Source: Gammaproteobacteria bacterium (GTDB lineage: Bacteria; Pseudomonadota; Gammaproteobacteria; Steroidobacterales; Steroidobacteraceae). From it: a stretch of DNA of 64,000 nucleotides. The stretch spans positions 7,824 to 71,823 of the forward strand of contig JAQGOE010000129.1 of the NCBI GenBank assembly GCA_028293725.1. The letters run 5' to 3'. The notes beneath the pieces are model-generated. The model worked only from the letters and a program-made list of their open reading frames with translations. It searched no databases and was not told where the DNA came from. This document shows positions 44,185-56,162 of this stretch, in pieces (position 1 is the first letter of the stretch; every line of letters begins with the position of its first letter). The position numbers were made by a program, and so were the translations under genes.

Positions 44185-45681
44185 CTATGCGCTCCCGGGC
44201 CAGCGCGCAAAGCAAGCCAGCAGCGCATCTTCGACCACCAGCAGCCGGCCGAGCCTCTCGACCGGGACGGAGAGCTCCTCGGCCCAGAGGGCCGGCGTCC
44301 CCGGCGGACCGTCATCCCGCGTCCGGCCAGGAAGCCGCCGGGTCAGCCAATCCACCACAGCCAGAGTATGGGGGCAGCCGTACGCCTTAAAACGTGCGGC
44401 TTTCACAATGCCGGACCCGGCGGTGAGGTGGAAGCGGACCCAGGTCTCTTGGGAGGGGCCGCCGGCCTCGCCGATGAGGGTGACGGCGTCGGTCGTGGAG
44501 GCGGCGCCGCTGTCTTCTGACGCTGGTGACAGCTCCCGCAGCCGCGTGACCTCGCGTTTCACCGCCTCGATTGCAAAATCGACGTCGGCGACCTTGGTGT
44601 AGCGCCCGACGGTGAGACGAAGGGAACTCTGCGCCAATTGCGTGTCGCGGCCCAGTGCGCGGAGCACGTAGGAGGGTTCCGCCGAAGCCGAGTTGCAGGC
44701 CGAGCCTGTCGAAACAGCCAGGTCGGTCAGCCCGGTCACCAGGCTCTCGCCTTCGACACCCTCGAACGAGACATTCAGGATGCCGGGAATTCGGGCGGAG
44801 CCCGCTCCGTTGAGATGAGTGCCGCCCAGACCCTCCAAACCGTTCCAAAGACGCTCGCGCAAGGCGGTCAACCGCGGCTGTTCTTCGCCGACCAACCTAG
44901 CGGCCATCTCGCAGGCAACCCCGAGCCCGACAATCTGATGCGTAGCCAGCGTGCCTGGGCGCAGGCCCCTCTCCTGGCCGCCCCCGAACGACACCGGCTG
45001 CAGCAACGGACGGGACGCGCGCCGGGTGTATAGAGCGCCAACACCTTTCGGCCCGTAGATCTTGTGAGCGGTGAAGGATAAGAAGTCGACCGGCAGGTTC
45101 CGCACGTCCACCGGTATCTTGCCGACCGCCTGAGCCGCGTCCGTGTGGAATGCCACGCCCCGATCGCGGCACAGCGCGCCGATCGCACCGACGTCCTGCA
45201 TCACGCCGATCTCATTGTTCACGTACATGATCGACACGAGCACGGTGTCCGGGCGAAGCGCGGCACGCACGATTTCTGGGTCGATACGCCCTTGTCGATC
45301 AGGCGTCAGGTAGGTGACGGTGAAACCCTCGCGCTCGAGGCGCTTGCAAGGGTCGAGCACCGCCTTATGCTCGATACGCGTCGTGACGATATGACGGCCG
45401 CGATCTGCATTCGCACGCGATACGCCGAGCACTGCAAGGTTGTTCGACTCGGTGGCGCCCGACGTGAAAGTGATCTCGTCCGGCTCCGCGCCAATAAGCG
45501 CGGCGACTTGCGCTCGCGCGGCCTCAACTCGTGCAGCGGCCCGCCGGCCGAAAATATGCGTCGACGACGCGTTTCCGAAATCGCCACTCTCAGTCAGGCA
45601 GGCGGCCATCTCGGTGGCAACAGCCGGGTCGACCGGCGTTGTCGCGGCGTAGTCAAGATAGACGGCACGGACGGCAGTCAC
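44185..45681 (-). CDS. iscS: Cysteine desulfurase IscS fused to a degenerate IscU-like domain
   Basis: 498 residues; E. coli IscS has 404. Residues 1-390 are a normal IscS: VYLDYAATTPVDP, PLP lysine in SFTAHKIYGPKGVGALY, and catalytic Cys329 in STGSACNSASAEPSYVLRA. Residues about 415-498 continue in frame as WVRFHLTAGSGIVKAARFKA then YGC, GTPALWAEELSVPVERLG and VVEDALLACF. This aligns with the second half of IscU/NifU-N (GIIEDARFKTYGC ... IAEELELPP ... LAEDAI). Of the three scaffold cysteines only the YGC one (Cys436) remains; the first is missing and the HCS one is replaced. GTG start overlaps the trmJ stop, with GGAGG upstream. Confidence 0.9.
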   Translation of the reverse strand: MTAVRAVYLDYAATTPVDPAVATEMAACLTESGDFGNASSTHIFGRRAAARVEAARAQVAALIGAEPDEITFTSGATESNNLAVLGVSRANADRGRHIVTTRIEHKAVLDPCKRLEREGFTVTYLTPDRQGRIDPEIVRAALRPDTVLVSIMYVNNEIGVMQDVGAIGALCRDRGVAFHTDAAQAVGKIPVDVRNLPVDFLSFTAHKIYGPKGVGALYTRRASRPLLQPVSFGGGQERGLRPGTLATHQIVGLGVACEMAARLVGEEQPRLTALRERLWNGLEGLGGTHLNGAGSARIPGILNVSFEGVEGESLVTGLTDLAVSTGSACNSASAEPSYVLRALGRDTQLAQSSLRLTVGRYTKVADVDFAIEAVKREVTRLRELSPASEDSGAASTTDAVTLIGEAGGPSQETWVRFHLTAGSGIVKAARFKAYGCPHTLAVVDWLTRRLPGRTRDDGPPGTPALWAEELSVPVERLGRLLVVEDALLACFARWPGSA

Positions 45682-46478
45682 TCGCCCTCCTTGACGTGCT
45701 CCACCACATCAACTTGCGGTACCCCGTCGGGGCTGCCGACACGTGTCGCGCCCCCGGCGTGACGGCGCCGATTCTGCACGGCCGTCAGAATCCCACGCAG
45801 GATGTTGACCTCATTCTTGTCGAGCTCGGCGCGCTGCAAAAAGCGACGAATGCGGCCCATGAGGTTGGTGCCACTCTGGGTACGGTCGCGAAAATCGATC
45901 TCCTCCATCACCTGCGCCAAATGGACATACATACGCTCCATATCCTCCGGTGCCGCCATCGGCGCAGCCCCGGGCGCGGTATCCACCGTCACGCCACGAG
46001 CGCGGAAGATCTCGTAGGTCACGAGTTGTACGGCCATGGCGAGATTGAGCGACAGATAAGCCTCGTTCGCGGGGATGCGGATGAGGATGTGGGCAGCCTC
46101 GAGGTCTTCGTTCGTCAGGCCCGTACGCTCCGCGCCGAACAGTACCGCTGCTGGCGAACGCCGCGACTCCACTACGAGCCGCTCGGCGGCATCTCGCACG
46201 TCGGCCACACGGAAATACTGGTCACGGTCGCGTGAGGTGGTGGCAGCCACGAATCCACAGCCGGCCAGCGCCTCACGGACGGAGTCCACGACTCGCGCGT
46301 TCGCAAGCACATCGTCAGCACCTGACGCGCGCGCGATGGCATCGCTATGCGGGAATAGCTTGGGTTTTACGAGCACGAGCTGATCGAGAGCCATGTTTTT
46401 CATGGCCCGTGCCACGGCGCCAATGTTGCCGGGGTGCGAAGGCTCGACGAGCACGATGCGAATGTCGGTGGAGATCAT
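45678..46478 (-). CDS. trmJ: tRNA (cytidine/uridine-2'-O-)-methyltransferase TrmJ
   Basis: 266 residues of the SPOUT class. Methylates the 2'-OH of position 32 in tRNAs. Starts MISTDIRIVLVEPSHPGNIG; motif 1 NIGAVARAMKNMA, motif 2 LFGAERTGLTNEDL, motif 3 IPANEAYLSLNLAMAVQLVTYE, the knot region. It lies upstream of iscS with a 4-base overlap, the same order as E. coli trmJ-isc, but iscR is missing. It is divergent from suhB across 75 bp. Confidence 0.95.
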   Translation of the reverse strand: MISTDIRIVLVEPSHPGNIGAVARAMKNMALDQLVLVKPKLFPHSDAIARASGADDVLANARVVDSVREALAGCGFVAATTSRDRDQYFRVADVRDAAERLVVESRRSPAAVLFGAERTGLTNEDLEAAHILIRIPANEAYLSLNLAMAVQLVTYEIFRARGVTVDTAPGAAPMAAPEDMERMYVHLAQVMEEIDFRDRTQSGTNLMGRIRRFLQRAELDKNEVNILRGILTAVQNRRRHAGGATRVGSPDGVPQVDVVEHVKEGE

Positions 46479-46553
46479 CTGATACGCTTGAACATTGGTG
46501 AAAGGCCCGGGCCGCGCAAGCGGCGGCCTTTTCCACACTGGAGTCTATTTCTC

Positions 46554-47354
46554 GTGCATGCGCTTCTCAATATCGCTGTCAAGGCTGCGCGCCGCGCCGG
46601 CGAGGTCATTGTCCGGAATTTGAACCGTCTCGAATCGCTCACCGTCACGTCCAAGGGGCGTAACGACTTCGTGAGCGAGGTTGATACCCAGGCGGAGGCG
46701 GAGATCATTGCCATCATCCGCAAGCACTATCCGAACCACGCTTTTCTCGCGGAAGAAAGCGGAGCCACCGGTGATAACGAAACCGTGTGGATCATCGACC
46801 CTCTCGATGGGACGACGAACTTCCTTCACGAGTTCCCCGTCTTCGCGGTCTCAATTGCCTGCCAGCAGAAAGGCCGTCTGGAGCACGCGGTAGTATACGA
46901 CCCCATGCGCCAGGAGATCTTCACCGCCTCACGCGGCGGCGGCGCACACCTCGACAACCGGCGTATACGCGTGAGTAAACAGCGCGGTCTCGAAGGCTCC
47001 CTCGTCGCGACCGGTTTTCCATATCGCGCCAATACACGCTATATCGATGCCTATCTCGCCATGCTGAAGGTCGCGATGGAGAGCACCGCGGGCGTGCGCC
47101 GACCGGGCGCCGCGGCGCTCGATCTGGCGTACGTCGCGTCCGGTCGCGTCGATGCGTTCTGGGAAATCGGGCTGTCGCCTTGGGATACCGCGGCGGGCAC
47201 GCTCCTCATCCAGGAGGCCGGCGGCCGCATCGGCACGCTCGGCGGCGCGGAATACCGCCAGGAAGGCCACATTCTCGCCGGCACGCCAAAGGTCTACGCG
47301 GCACTGCTCGAAGCCTTCGCGCCACACGTTCCCCCCGAGATGCGCGCGAGTTGA
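46554..47354 (+). CDS. suhB: Inositol monophosphatase family protein SuhB
   Basis: 266 residues; E. coli SuhB has 267. Mg-dependent phosphatase that also takes part in rRNA transcription antitermination in E. coli. Metal-site motifs: FLAEESG, WIIDPLDGTTNFLHEFPVFA and SPWDTAAGTLLIQEAGG. Starts at a GTG (VHALLNIAVKAARRAGE) matching the E. coli N-terminus, with GGAG upstream. An ATG at 46557 is out of frame. Divergent from trmJ, as in E. coli. Confidence 0.95.
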   Translation: MHALLNIAVKAARRAGEVIVRNLNRLESLTVTSKGRNDFVSEVDTQAEAEIIAIIRKHYPNHAFLAEESGATGDNETVWIIDPLDGTTNFLHEFPVFAVSIACQQKGRLEHAVVYDPMRQEIFTASRGGGAHLDNRRIRVSKQRGLEGSLVATGFPYRANTRYIDAYLAMLKVAMESTAGVRRPGAAALDLAYVASGRVDAFWEIGLSPWDTAAGTLLIQEAGGRIGTLGGAEYRQEGHILAGTPKVYAALLEAFAPHVPPEMRAS

Positions 47355-47431
47355 CTGATTTTCAACTCGGGGCCCGTAGCTCGCTTTCCAACTACGCCTT
47401 GCTGTAGAGTCCGCGCAAATTCGGGGGTGAT

Positions 47432-48922
47432 ATGCCGAACCAGCTTCTCGCGACCAAGTCCATTGACGAGCTGCAAGAGCAGGAGTCGAAGGGCAACCAA
47501 CTGAACCGCGCCTTGTCCGCCACCTCCCTGACGCTGCTCGGCATCGGCGGCATCATCGGGACCGGTATTTTCGTGCTGACAGGCACCGCCGCGGCGAATC
47601 ACGCCGGTCCGGCCCTTGCACTGTCCTTTATCATTGCCGGCATCGGGTGCACCCTCGCGGGGCTGTGCTACGCCGAGTTCGCCGCCATGATTCCTGTGTC
47701 GGGGAGCGCCTACTCCTACTCCTACGCGACCCTGGGCGAGGGCATCGCGTGGTTCATCGGCTGGAACCTCATTCTCGAGTATCTGTTTGCAGTTGCGACG
47801 GTCTCGACCGGATGGTCGGGTTATGTCTTGAGCCTGCTCGAGCAATTCAACATCCATCTGCCCACCGCGCTCACCCACGCGCCCTTCGACCAGGGCACCG
47901 GGACGCTGAGTATCGTGAGTACCGGGGCAATCATCAACGTGCCGGCGATGGCAATCGTCGGGGCCATCGCCACCATCTGTTACATCGGGATCAAACAGTC
48001 GGCCACGTTCAATTCCGTCATCGTGGCGATCAAGGTCACGGTGGTCATTCTGTTCATCATTCTGGGCGTGAGTTACATTGACACGTCCAACTGGCACCCC
48101 TTCATCCCGCCGAACACCGGCGAGTTCGGCCACTTCGGCTGGAGCGGCGTGATGGCGGCCTCCGGTGTTATTTTCTTCGCCTATATCGGCTTCGATGCGA
48201 TCTCCACCGCCGCCCAGGAAACGCGCAACCCGCAGCGCGACATGCCTATCGGCATTCTGGCCAGTCTCGTCGTCTGCACCCTGTTGTATGTGATCGTGGC
48301 AATCGTGCTGACCGGGATGGTGAGCTACAAGGACCTCGATGTAGCGGCTCCTGTCGCGCTCGCTATCGATAAGTACCCGGCGCTGCGTTGGCTGGGGCTG
48401 CCCGTGAAGCTGGGCGCAATCGCGGGAATGACCTCGGTCATGCTCGTGATGACTCTGGCGCAGGCGCGGATTTTCTTCGCGATGGCCCGCGACGGGCTGT
48501 TGCCGCCTTGGTTTTCGCGCGTCCACCCGAAGTTCAAAACGCCGTCCACCGGCACAGCAGTCACTGGCGTCACGGCGGCGATCATCGGTGGCCTTTTTCC
48601 GGTGCGCATCCTCGGCGAGTTGGTGTCGATCGGGACGTTGATGGCGTTCGTTACGGTGTGCATCGGCGTCCTGGTGCTGCGTCACACGCGTCCGGACCTG
48701 CCGCGCCCGTTCCGGGCTCCGTGGCCTTACGCCACCTGCATCCTCGGTGCGCTCATCTGCACCGCGATGATGGTTTCGCTGGGCGTCGCCACATGGTTGC
48801 GGCTCATTGTTTGGACGATCGTCGGTGTGATCGTCTATCTGGCCTACGGTCGCAAACACAGCAGGGTGGGCGCCGCGATGAATGACTCGGCGGCTAAAGC
48901 GAGCCCGGCGACTATTCGCTAA
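47432..48922 (+). CDS. APC superfamily cationic amino acid permease
   Basis: 496 residues with about 12-14 hydrophobic helices. Family motif GIGGIIGTGIFVLTGTAAAN in helix 1; FAAMIPVSGSAYSYSYATLG in helix 3; GFDAISTAAQETRNPQRDMP in the middle; ALAQARIFFAMARDGLLPPW toward the end. It belongs to the cationic amino acid transporter (CAT/YhdG) branch. GGGGGTGAT precedes the ATG. The exact amino acid is unknown. It stands alone after suhB. Confidence 0.92.
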   Translation: MPNQLLATKSIDELQEQESKGNQLNRALSATSLTLLGIGGIIGTGIFVLTGTAAANHAGPALALSFIIAGIGCTLAGLCYAEFAAMIPVSGSAYSYSYATLGEGIAWFIGWNLILEYLFAVATVSTGWSGYVLSLLEQFNIHLPTALTHAPFDQGTGTLSIVSTGAIINVPAMAIVGAIATICYIGIKQSATFNSVIVAIKVTVVILFIILGVSYIDTSNWHPFIPPNTGEFGHFGWSGVMAASGVIFFAYIGFDAISTAAQETRNPQRDMPIGILASLVVCTLLYVIVAIVLTGMVSYKDLDVAAPVALAIDKYPALRWLGLPVKLGAIAGMTSVMLVMTLAQARIFFAMARDGLLPPWFSRVHPKFKTPSTGTAVTGVTAAIIGGLFPVRILGELVSIGTLMAFVTVCIGVLVLRHTRPDLPRPFRAPWPYATCILGALICTAMMVSLGVATWLRLIVWTIVGVIVYLAYGRKHSRVGAAMNDSAAKASPATIR

Positions 48923-49003
48923 CCGCGGGCCCGTCGCGGCCTGACGAGAGTACGACGCGGTCGTGCCGCAAGAGCTCTCGGCCGCGCGCGCCGGCAAACC
49001 GCG

Positions 49004-49753
49004 TCAGCCGCCCTCGTCCTCGTCCAGCGGCTTGTGCGCGTCGAGTTTGCGGCGTAGCCGGATGTTGACCAGCTCCACGATTACCGCGAAGGCCATCGCG
49101 AAATACAGGTAGCCTTTCGGAATCTCGAATTCCAGCGCCTCACCAACGAGCGCCACGCCGATGAGAATGAGGAAGGCGAGCGCGAGCATCTTGATCGTGG
49201 GATAGCGCTCGATGAATGCGCCGACCCGGCGCGATATCCACATCATCACCAGCATCGATGCAATGATCGCGGCGACCATGATTGTCAGCTCTTTTGCGAG
49301 ACCGACGGCGGTAAACACCGAGTCGAGCGAGAAGACGACATCGATGGCGCCGATCTGTACCACGATCATTGCGAAGCTGGCATAGGCCTGCCGCGCACGC
49401 GCGGTCTGACGCCCGGCTCCCTCCAGAGTGTGGTGGATTTCGAGCACGCTCTTGGCGAGTAGAAACAGGCCGCCGCCGCCCAGGATGAGATCACGGCCGG
49501 AGAACCCCATGTCGCCAACATAAAACAAGGGTTGCACGAGGCCGGTAAGCCATACGATCGAGAACAACAGCGCGATGCGTGTCAGCATCGCAAGGGCGAG
49601 GCCGGTGATTCGGGCTGACTCCTGCCGCTCAGCCGGCAGGCGCCCCACCAGGATCGAGATGAATATGATGTTGTCGAAGCCGAGAACGATCTCGAGCAAC
49701 GACAGGGTTACGAACGCCAGCCAGTTTTGCGGGTCGGCCAGCAAAGCGAGCAT
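49004..49753 (-). CDS. TerC family integral membrane protein
   Basis: 249 residues with about seven hydrophobic helices. Signature segments LLEIVLGFDNIIFISILVGR and QIGAIDVVFSLDSVFTAVGL contain the paired acidic residues proposed to bind metal in TerC/Alx proteins. The family is linked to manganese export and to metalation of exported proteins in some bacteria. Ends with an acidic tail (LDEDEGG). It begins 9 bases after the secF stop and is likely cotranscribed with the secretion genes. Confidence 0.9.
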   Translation of the reverse strand: MLALLADPQNWLAFVTLSLLEIVLGFDNIIFISILVGRLPAERQESARITGLALAMLTRIALLFSIVWLTGLVQPLFYVGDMGFSGRDLILGGGGLFLLAKSVLEIHHTLEGAGRQTARARQAYASFAMIVVQIGAIDVVFSLDSVFTAVGLAKELTIMVAAIIASMLVMMWISRRVGAFIERYPTIKMLALAFLILIGVALVGEALEFEIPKGYLYFAMAFAVIVELVNIRLRRKLDAHKPLDEDEGG

Positions 49754-49762
49754 GGTGCTCCC

Positions 49763-50695
49763 TCAGGGAAGCTCGTCGATGGCCTTCTTCGCCGATGGGA
49801 ACAGGTGCTCCGCCGTCAATCCGCAGTCGAGCGCGATCGCGCTCGAGATATAGATCGATGAGTACGTGCCCGCGATGATGCCGATCATCAGCGCTTCGGA
49901 GAAGCCGCGCAGAACCGGGCCCCCGAGGAACAACAGCGCCACGACGACGATGGACGTCACCACCTTCGTCATGATCGTACGCGACAGGGTCTGGTTGATC
50001 GACTGGTCGAGAACCAGGGCGGGCGCGAGACGGCGATTCGTCTCGAAGCGCTCGCGAATACGATCGAACACAACGACGGTATCGTTCAGCGAGTAACCGA
50101 TTACGGCCAGGATGGCTGCGACCACGGGCAGATCGAACTCCGTCTGGCTCACCGAGAAGATGCCTATGACCAGGATAGGGTCATGCAACACGGCGAGGAT
50201 GGCTCCGAACGAGAGGCGCCACGTATGAAAGCGGAAGGCTATGTAAATGAAGATGAGCAGTAGCGTGAAGCTCAATGCCCAGATGGCGCTCGTGCGCAGC
50301 TCGTTACCGACCTGAGGTCCGACAACCTCGAGTTGCGGCACTTTCGCTGTCGCGTCGATGGACTTCACCACTGTTTCGAGCTTCGAGCGGATCGAAGCCT
50401 CGGTCTGTGACGGGTCGGGTGGCAGGCGGATCACGACATCGCGGGATGAGCCGAAGTTCTGAACCTGGGGCTCGTGGAATCCGGCGGCGGTGAGCTTGCT
50501 GCGCACGTCGTCGACGTTAGCCGCCTGGGTGAAGCTGACCTGCGCGTTAACACCGCCCGTGAAATCGATGCCGAGATTCAGGCCGCGAGTAAAAAAGGAG
50601 ACGACCGAGGCGATCATCAACACGGCCGAGAGCGTGTACCACACCTTGCGTGTGGCCATGAATGGGTAGCTGGTCTGGTGACTGAAAAATTCCAC
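49763..50695 (-). CDS. secF: Protein translocase subunit SecF
   Basis: 310 residues. First helix VWYTLSAVLMIASVVSFF, then GLNLGIDFTGGVNAQVSF, the SecF N-terminal signature. Later helices include LSFGAILAVLHDPILVIGIF and AILAVIGYSLNDTVVVFDRI with the conserved D and R. It uses proton-motive force with SecD to pull exported proteins through SecYEG. secD ends 11 bases before. Confidence 0.97.
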   Translation of the reverse strand: MEFFSHQTSYPFMATRKVWYTLSAVLMIASVVSFFTRGLNLGIDFTGGVNAQVSFTQAANVDDVRSKLTAAGFHEPQVQNFGSSRDVVIRLPPDPSQTEASIRSKLETVVKSIDATAKVPQLEVVGPQVGNELRTSAIWALSFTLLLIFIYIAFRFHTWRLSFGAILAVLHDPILVIGIFSVSQTEFDLPVVAAILAVIGYSLNDTVVVFDRIRERFETNRRLAPALVLDQSINQTLSRTIMTKVVTSIVVVALLFLGGPVLRGFSEALMIGIIAGTYSSIYISSAIALDCGLTAEHLFPSAKKAIDELP

Positions 50696-50706
50696 GCGGG
50701 CGTTCC

Positions 50707-52578
50707 TTAGATCGGCAAGCGGGCGAGTTTGCGCCGGCCGCCGTACATGAGCGTGATGAGAGCACGGCTACCCATCAGGGAAGTGAACATGGAGGTCGCG
50801 ATGCCGAGGGTCAGCACGACAGCGAAACCACGGATGGGGCCGGCGCCGAAAACCCAGAGCACCACGCCGGCGATCAGGGTGGTGATGTTTGAATCGGCGA
50901 TAGCCGAAAACGCTTTCTCGAACCCTGCCCGGATCGCCGCCTGCGGCGACACACCCTTGCGGATTTCCTCACGGATACGCTCATAGATAAGCACGTTGGC
51001 GTCCACCGCCATACCGACCGTGAGAATGATGCCGGCGATGCCAGGCAACGACAGCGAGGCGCCCATCATCGAGAGCAAGGCAGTCAACAGGACGACGTTC
51101 GCCAGCAGGACAAGGTCCGCGACGAGGCCGAAAACCTTGTAGTAAATCGCCATGAAGGCAAATACGCCGGCCATACCGATGACCAGGGCCATCACACCTT
51201 TGTCGATATTTTCGCTGCCGACACTCGGTCCCACGACCCGCTCTTCGACCGCATAAACCGGAGTCGCCAGCGAGCCGGAGCGCAGCAACAGGGACAGGTC
51301 GCGGGCCTCACCTGCGCTGAGTCCCGTGATCTCGAATTGGGTGCTGAACACGCCGCGAATGGTTGCGTCGTTGATGACCTGCTCGTCGGTGATATCACGC
51401 GTTACGGGCTTGCCGTCCACGACGGTGGTCTCGCGATGCTTCTCGATGAGCACGACCGCCATCGGCTTGTTGAGGTTGGCCTTGGTCGTCTTCAACATGT
51501 TGTCACCGGCGCGTGCGTCGAGTCTCACACTGACACCAACGCCTTGTTGTGTCTGCGTGACGGTGGCATTCGTGAGCTGATCGCCGGTAGCGATGATTTC
51601 GCGCTTCAGCAGCACGGGACGTCCGAAACGCGTATTCGTGTAAAGCTTAGAGCCTAGCGGCGCCCGGCCCTGTGCCTTCGCTTCGAAGGCGTTGTTCTTG
51701 GTGTCCTCGAGCCTGAACTCGAGTGTCGCCACCCGGCCGAGCAGATTCTTGATGTCGGCGGAATTCTGCACACCGGGCAACTGCACGTTGATGCGCTCGA
51801 GACCCTGTCGCTGCACGATCGGCTCGGAGACGCCCAGTTCGTTCACCCGATTACGCAGCGTGGTGATGTTCTGCTGAATCGCGTAGTCCTGGCGTTCCTT
51901 GATTTGCGCAGGTGTCATCAGCGCCTGAATCGCATTGCCGCTGGCGAGACTTTCCTGTGAGACGGACAGGCCCTGGAACGGCTGACTCAGAGCATTCCGC
52001 GCAGCGGCGGTATCCGCCTCCGGCGTGAGTATGACGCGCACGGCATCGGGACGGCCGCTGTTGACCGACAACGTGGTGATGTCTTTGAACGGGATATTGG
52101 CGGCGGCAAGCGCGCGCCGGGCATCCTGGGCGTAGCCCTCCAGGGCCTGGTTCACCGCGCTGTTCACATCAACCTGGTAGAGGAGATAGAGACCCCCGCG
52201 CAGGTCCAAGCCCAACGCCATGGGCCGCAGACCTAGCGTACGCAGGAATTCAGGCGTACGCGGCGCGAACGAAAGCGCCGTGATGTAAGTGTCCTTGTAG
52301 TGTTCGTTTACGGCGTCGCTAGCGGCCAACTGGTCGGCAACGCCATTGAAACGCACCATCAGGCGACCTTTGTCGATATAACTTCGAACGAAGGACACCT
52401 TCTTGTCTTTGAGATACGCCTCGACTTCCTTGCTTGAACCGTCGGTAATGGCGGCGTGATCCTTGCGCGCAATCTGCAGCGCCGGGTCGGAGCCGAAGAA
52501 GTTAGGCGACGCGAACAGCAGGCCCAGTACGAGGACCGCGGCGACGAGGATGTATTTCCAGCGGGCGTATTCGAGCAT
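50707..52578 (-). CDS. secD: Protein translocase subunit SecD
   Basis: 623 residues; E. coli 615. N-terminal helix YILVAAVLVLGLLFASPNFF; signature LGLDLRGGLYLLYQVD; large periplasmic P1 domain; then five helices with GMAVDANVLIYERIREEIRK and FGAGPIRGFAVVLTLGIATS. Works with SecF and YajC. It begins 3 bases after the yajC stop. Layout yajC-secD-secF and the upstream tgt-queA match the classic gammaproteobacterial locus. Confidence 0.97.
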   Translation of the reverse strand: MLEYARWKYILVAAVLVLGLLFASPNFFGSDPALQIARKDHAAITDGSSKEVEAYLKDKKVSFVRSYIDKGRLMVRFNGVADQLAASDAVNEHYKDTYITALSFAPRTPEFLRTLGLRPMALGLDLRGGLYLLYQVDVNSAVNQALEGYAQDARRALAAANIPFKDITTLSVNSGRPDAVRVILTPEADTAAARNALSQPFQGLSVSQESLASGNAIQALMTPAQIKERQDYAIQQNITTLRNRVNELGVSEPIVQRQGLERINVQLPGVQNSADIKNLLGRVATLEFRLEDTKNNAFEAKAQGRAPLGSKLYTNTRFGRPVLLKREIIATGDQLTNATVTQTQQGVGVSVRLDARAGDNMLKTTKANLNKPMAVVLIEKHRETTVVDGKPVTRDITDEQVINDATIRGVFSTQFEITGLSAGEARDLSLLLRSGSLATPVYAVEERVVGPSVGSENIDKGVMALVIGMAGVFAFMAIYYKVFGLVADLVLLANVVLLTALLSMMGASLSLPGIAGIILTVGMAVDANVLIYERIREEIRKGVSPQAAIRAGFEKAFSAIADSNITTLIAGVVLWVFGAGPIRGFAVVLTLGIATSMFTSLMGSRALITLMYGGRRKLARLPI

Positions 52579-52581
52579 GGC

Positions 52582-52911
52582 TCAGGCGCTTTTCAGAGTG
52601 CCCTTGGGCATGAGGGAACCGACCTGGAACTTCTGCACCTTCACGCGCACGCCATCGGCGATCTCGATCGTGACGAACGAATCGCCCACTTCGATGACCT
52701 TGCCGAGAATGCCGCCGGTGGTGACCACCTCATCGCCGGCCGAAAGCTTGGACACCAGGGCCTGGTGCTCCTTGGCTTTCTTCTGCTGCGGACGGATGAG
52801 CAGGAAGTAAAAAATGACCACGAACACCACCATCATGAGGATGGGTGCGAACTGCCCGCCCGGCGTACCCGGGGAGGCCTGGGCGAAGGCATCAGGAATC
52901 AAACCATTCAT
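52582..52911 (-). CDS. yajC: Preprotein translocase subunit YajC
   Basis: 109 residues. One transmembrane helix (APILMMVVFVVIFYFLLIRP) followed by the family motif QQKKAKEHQALVSKLSAGDE and VVTTGGILGKVIEVGDSFVT. It is an accessory of SecDF and of AcrB in E. coli. ATG at 52911. Downstream of tgt but separated from it by an unusual 452 bp gap with tandem repeats. Confidence 0.96.
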   Translation of the reverse strand: MNGLIPDAFAQASPGTPGGQFAPILMMVVFVVIFYFLLIRPQQKKAKEHQALVSKLSAGDEVVTTGGILGKVIEVGDSFVTIEIADGVRVKVQKFQVGSLMPKGTLKSA

Positions 52912-53097
52912 ACGAGCACCTTGTCGGCAAGCCCGCCGGACCCCGGCGGGAGCAAAGGGGCGGCATTATGCCACAGCGCTCGTGGGGGCCTGCTTCGGAG
53001 TCAGAGGGGGGAAACGACCCGGATTGGGGGCTTGGGGGCGCGCGGACCCGCGGCTCCGAGCGGAGAGGGCTGAGGCTGCGACATAACCTGCCCGCCG

Positions 53098-53363
53098 CTA
53101 GTTGGTGGGCCGCTGGTGGGAGGATCGGCTCCTGCTCACGAGGTAGCCAGAGCGCTCGCTGCCGGACCGGCATTTGCCTACGCGAGGTAGCCAGCAGGCT
53201 AGTCGGCGGGCCGCTGGTCGCGGAGGATCAGCTCCTGCTCACGAGCTGGCCGGACCGCTAGTTGGCGGCGGGCCACTGGTCGGCGCATCGGCTCTTGCTC
53301 ACGAGCTAGCCAGCGCGCTCGCGCCAGCGGACCGGCATCTGCTTGCGCGAGATAGCCGGCCGG

Positions 53364-53366
<3 letters not shown>
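53098..53366. repeat. Degenerate tandem array resembling the 3' end of tgt
   Basis: Read on the minus strand, units end in (G/A)CC(G/A)ACTAG, the same as the tgt end GCCGACTAG at 53364-53372. Boundaries (plus-strand CTAG) fall at 53098, 53199, 53258 and 53364, giving units of about 101, 59 and 106 bp. Long units contain an additional TGCCGGTCCG-bearing segment. Each unit has a block like GGCTA(T/C)CTCG or GCTAGCTCGTGAGCA, similar to the tgt codons GGGTATCTCGCGAGC. The array fills most of the tgt-yajC gap, which has no gene. Not CRISPR: no spacers of uniform length. Confidence 0.6.
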
Positions 53367-55750
<2,384 letters not shown>

Positions 55751-55867
55751 CCGCGAATGTTACACGGCCCCGGTGGCCCTGCATGCTCCGCCGCCCCGGA
55801 CCGTCACTCCGCCCCATACCCTCGCCGCGAAAGGCCCTTTATACTCCCCGCCCCCTGACCCCTCGCA

Positions 55868-55954
55868 GCCCGAGTGGCGGAATTGGTAGACGCAGCGGAC
55901 TCAAAATCCGCCGCCCTTAAAAGCGTGTCGGTTCGACTCCGACCTCGGGCACCA
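55868..55954 (+). tRNA. tRNA-Leu (anticodon CAA)
   Basis: Acceptor stem GCCCGAG pairs with CTCGGGC, followed by ACCA with encoded CCA. Anticodon stem GCGGA/TCCGC holds loop CTCAAAA, giving anticodon CAA, which reads UUG. A long variable arm, GGTAGACGCA D-loop and GGTTCGACTCC T-arm are present, as expected of class II leucine tRNA. TATACT at 55840-55845 is a likely -10 box. Length 87. Confidence 0.95.
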
Positions 55955-56162
55955 TCCTCTGCAGTTTCTCGCGCTCTACGAGCGCCTAGTGCGCGTCCTG
56001 GGACCGCTCTTAGTAGTTGTCAGATTTCGGAGTCACAGTCATGGCTAGGGTGCGCTGCGGCGCGAATCTGTGGCTAATACAATCAGCCATTGCTCGTCGG
56101 TCAGACGCGCAACCAATACGCGCTATGGGGCGCTCGGCGCAGAGGAAGTTGACTCGTGTTGT

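Noticed and set aside
47294..48997. 567-codon minus-strand frame opposite the amino acid permease
   Set aside because: Strongly biased to H, R, D and G as expected for the antisense of a hydrophobic protein gene; no domain.
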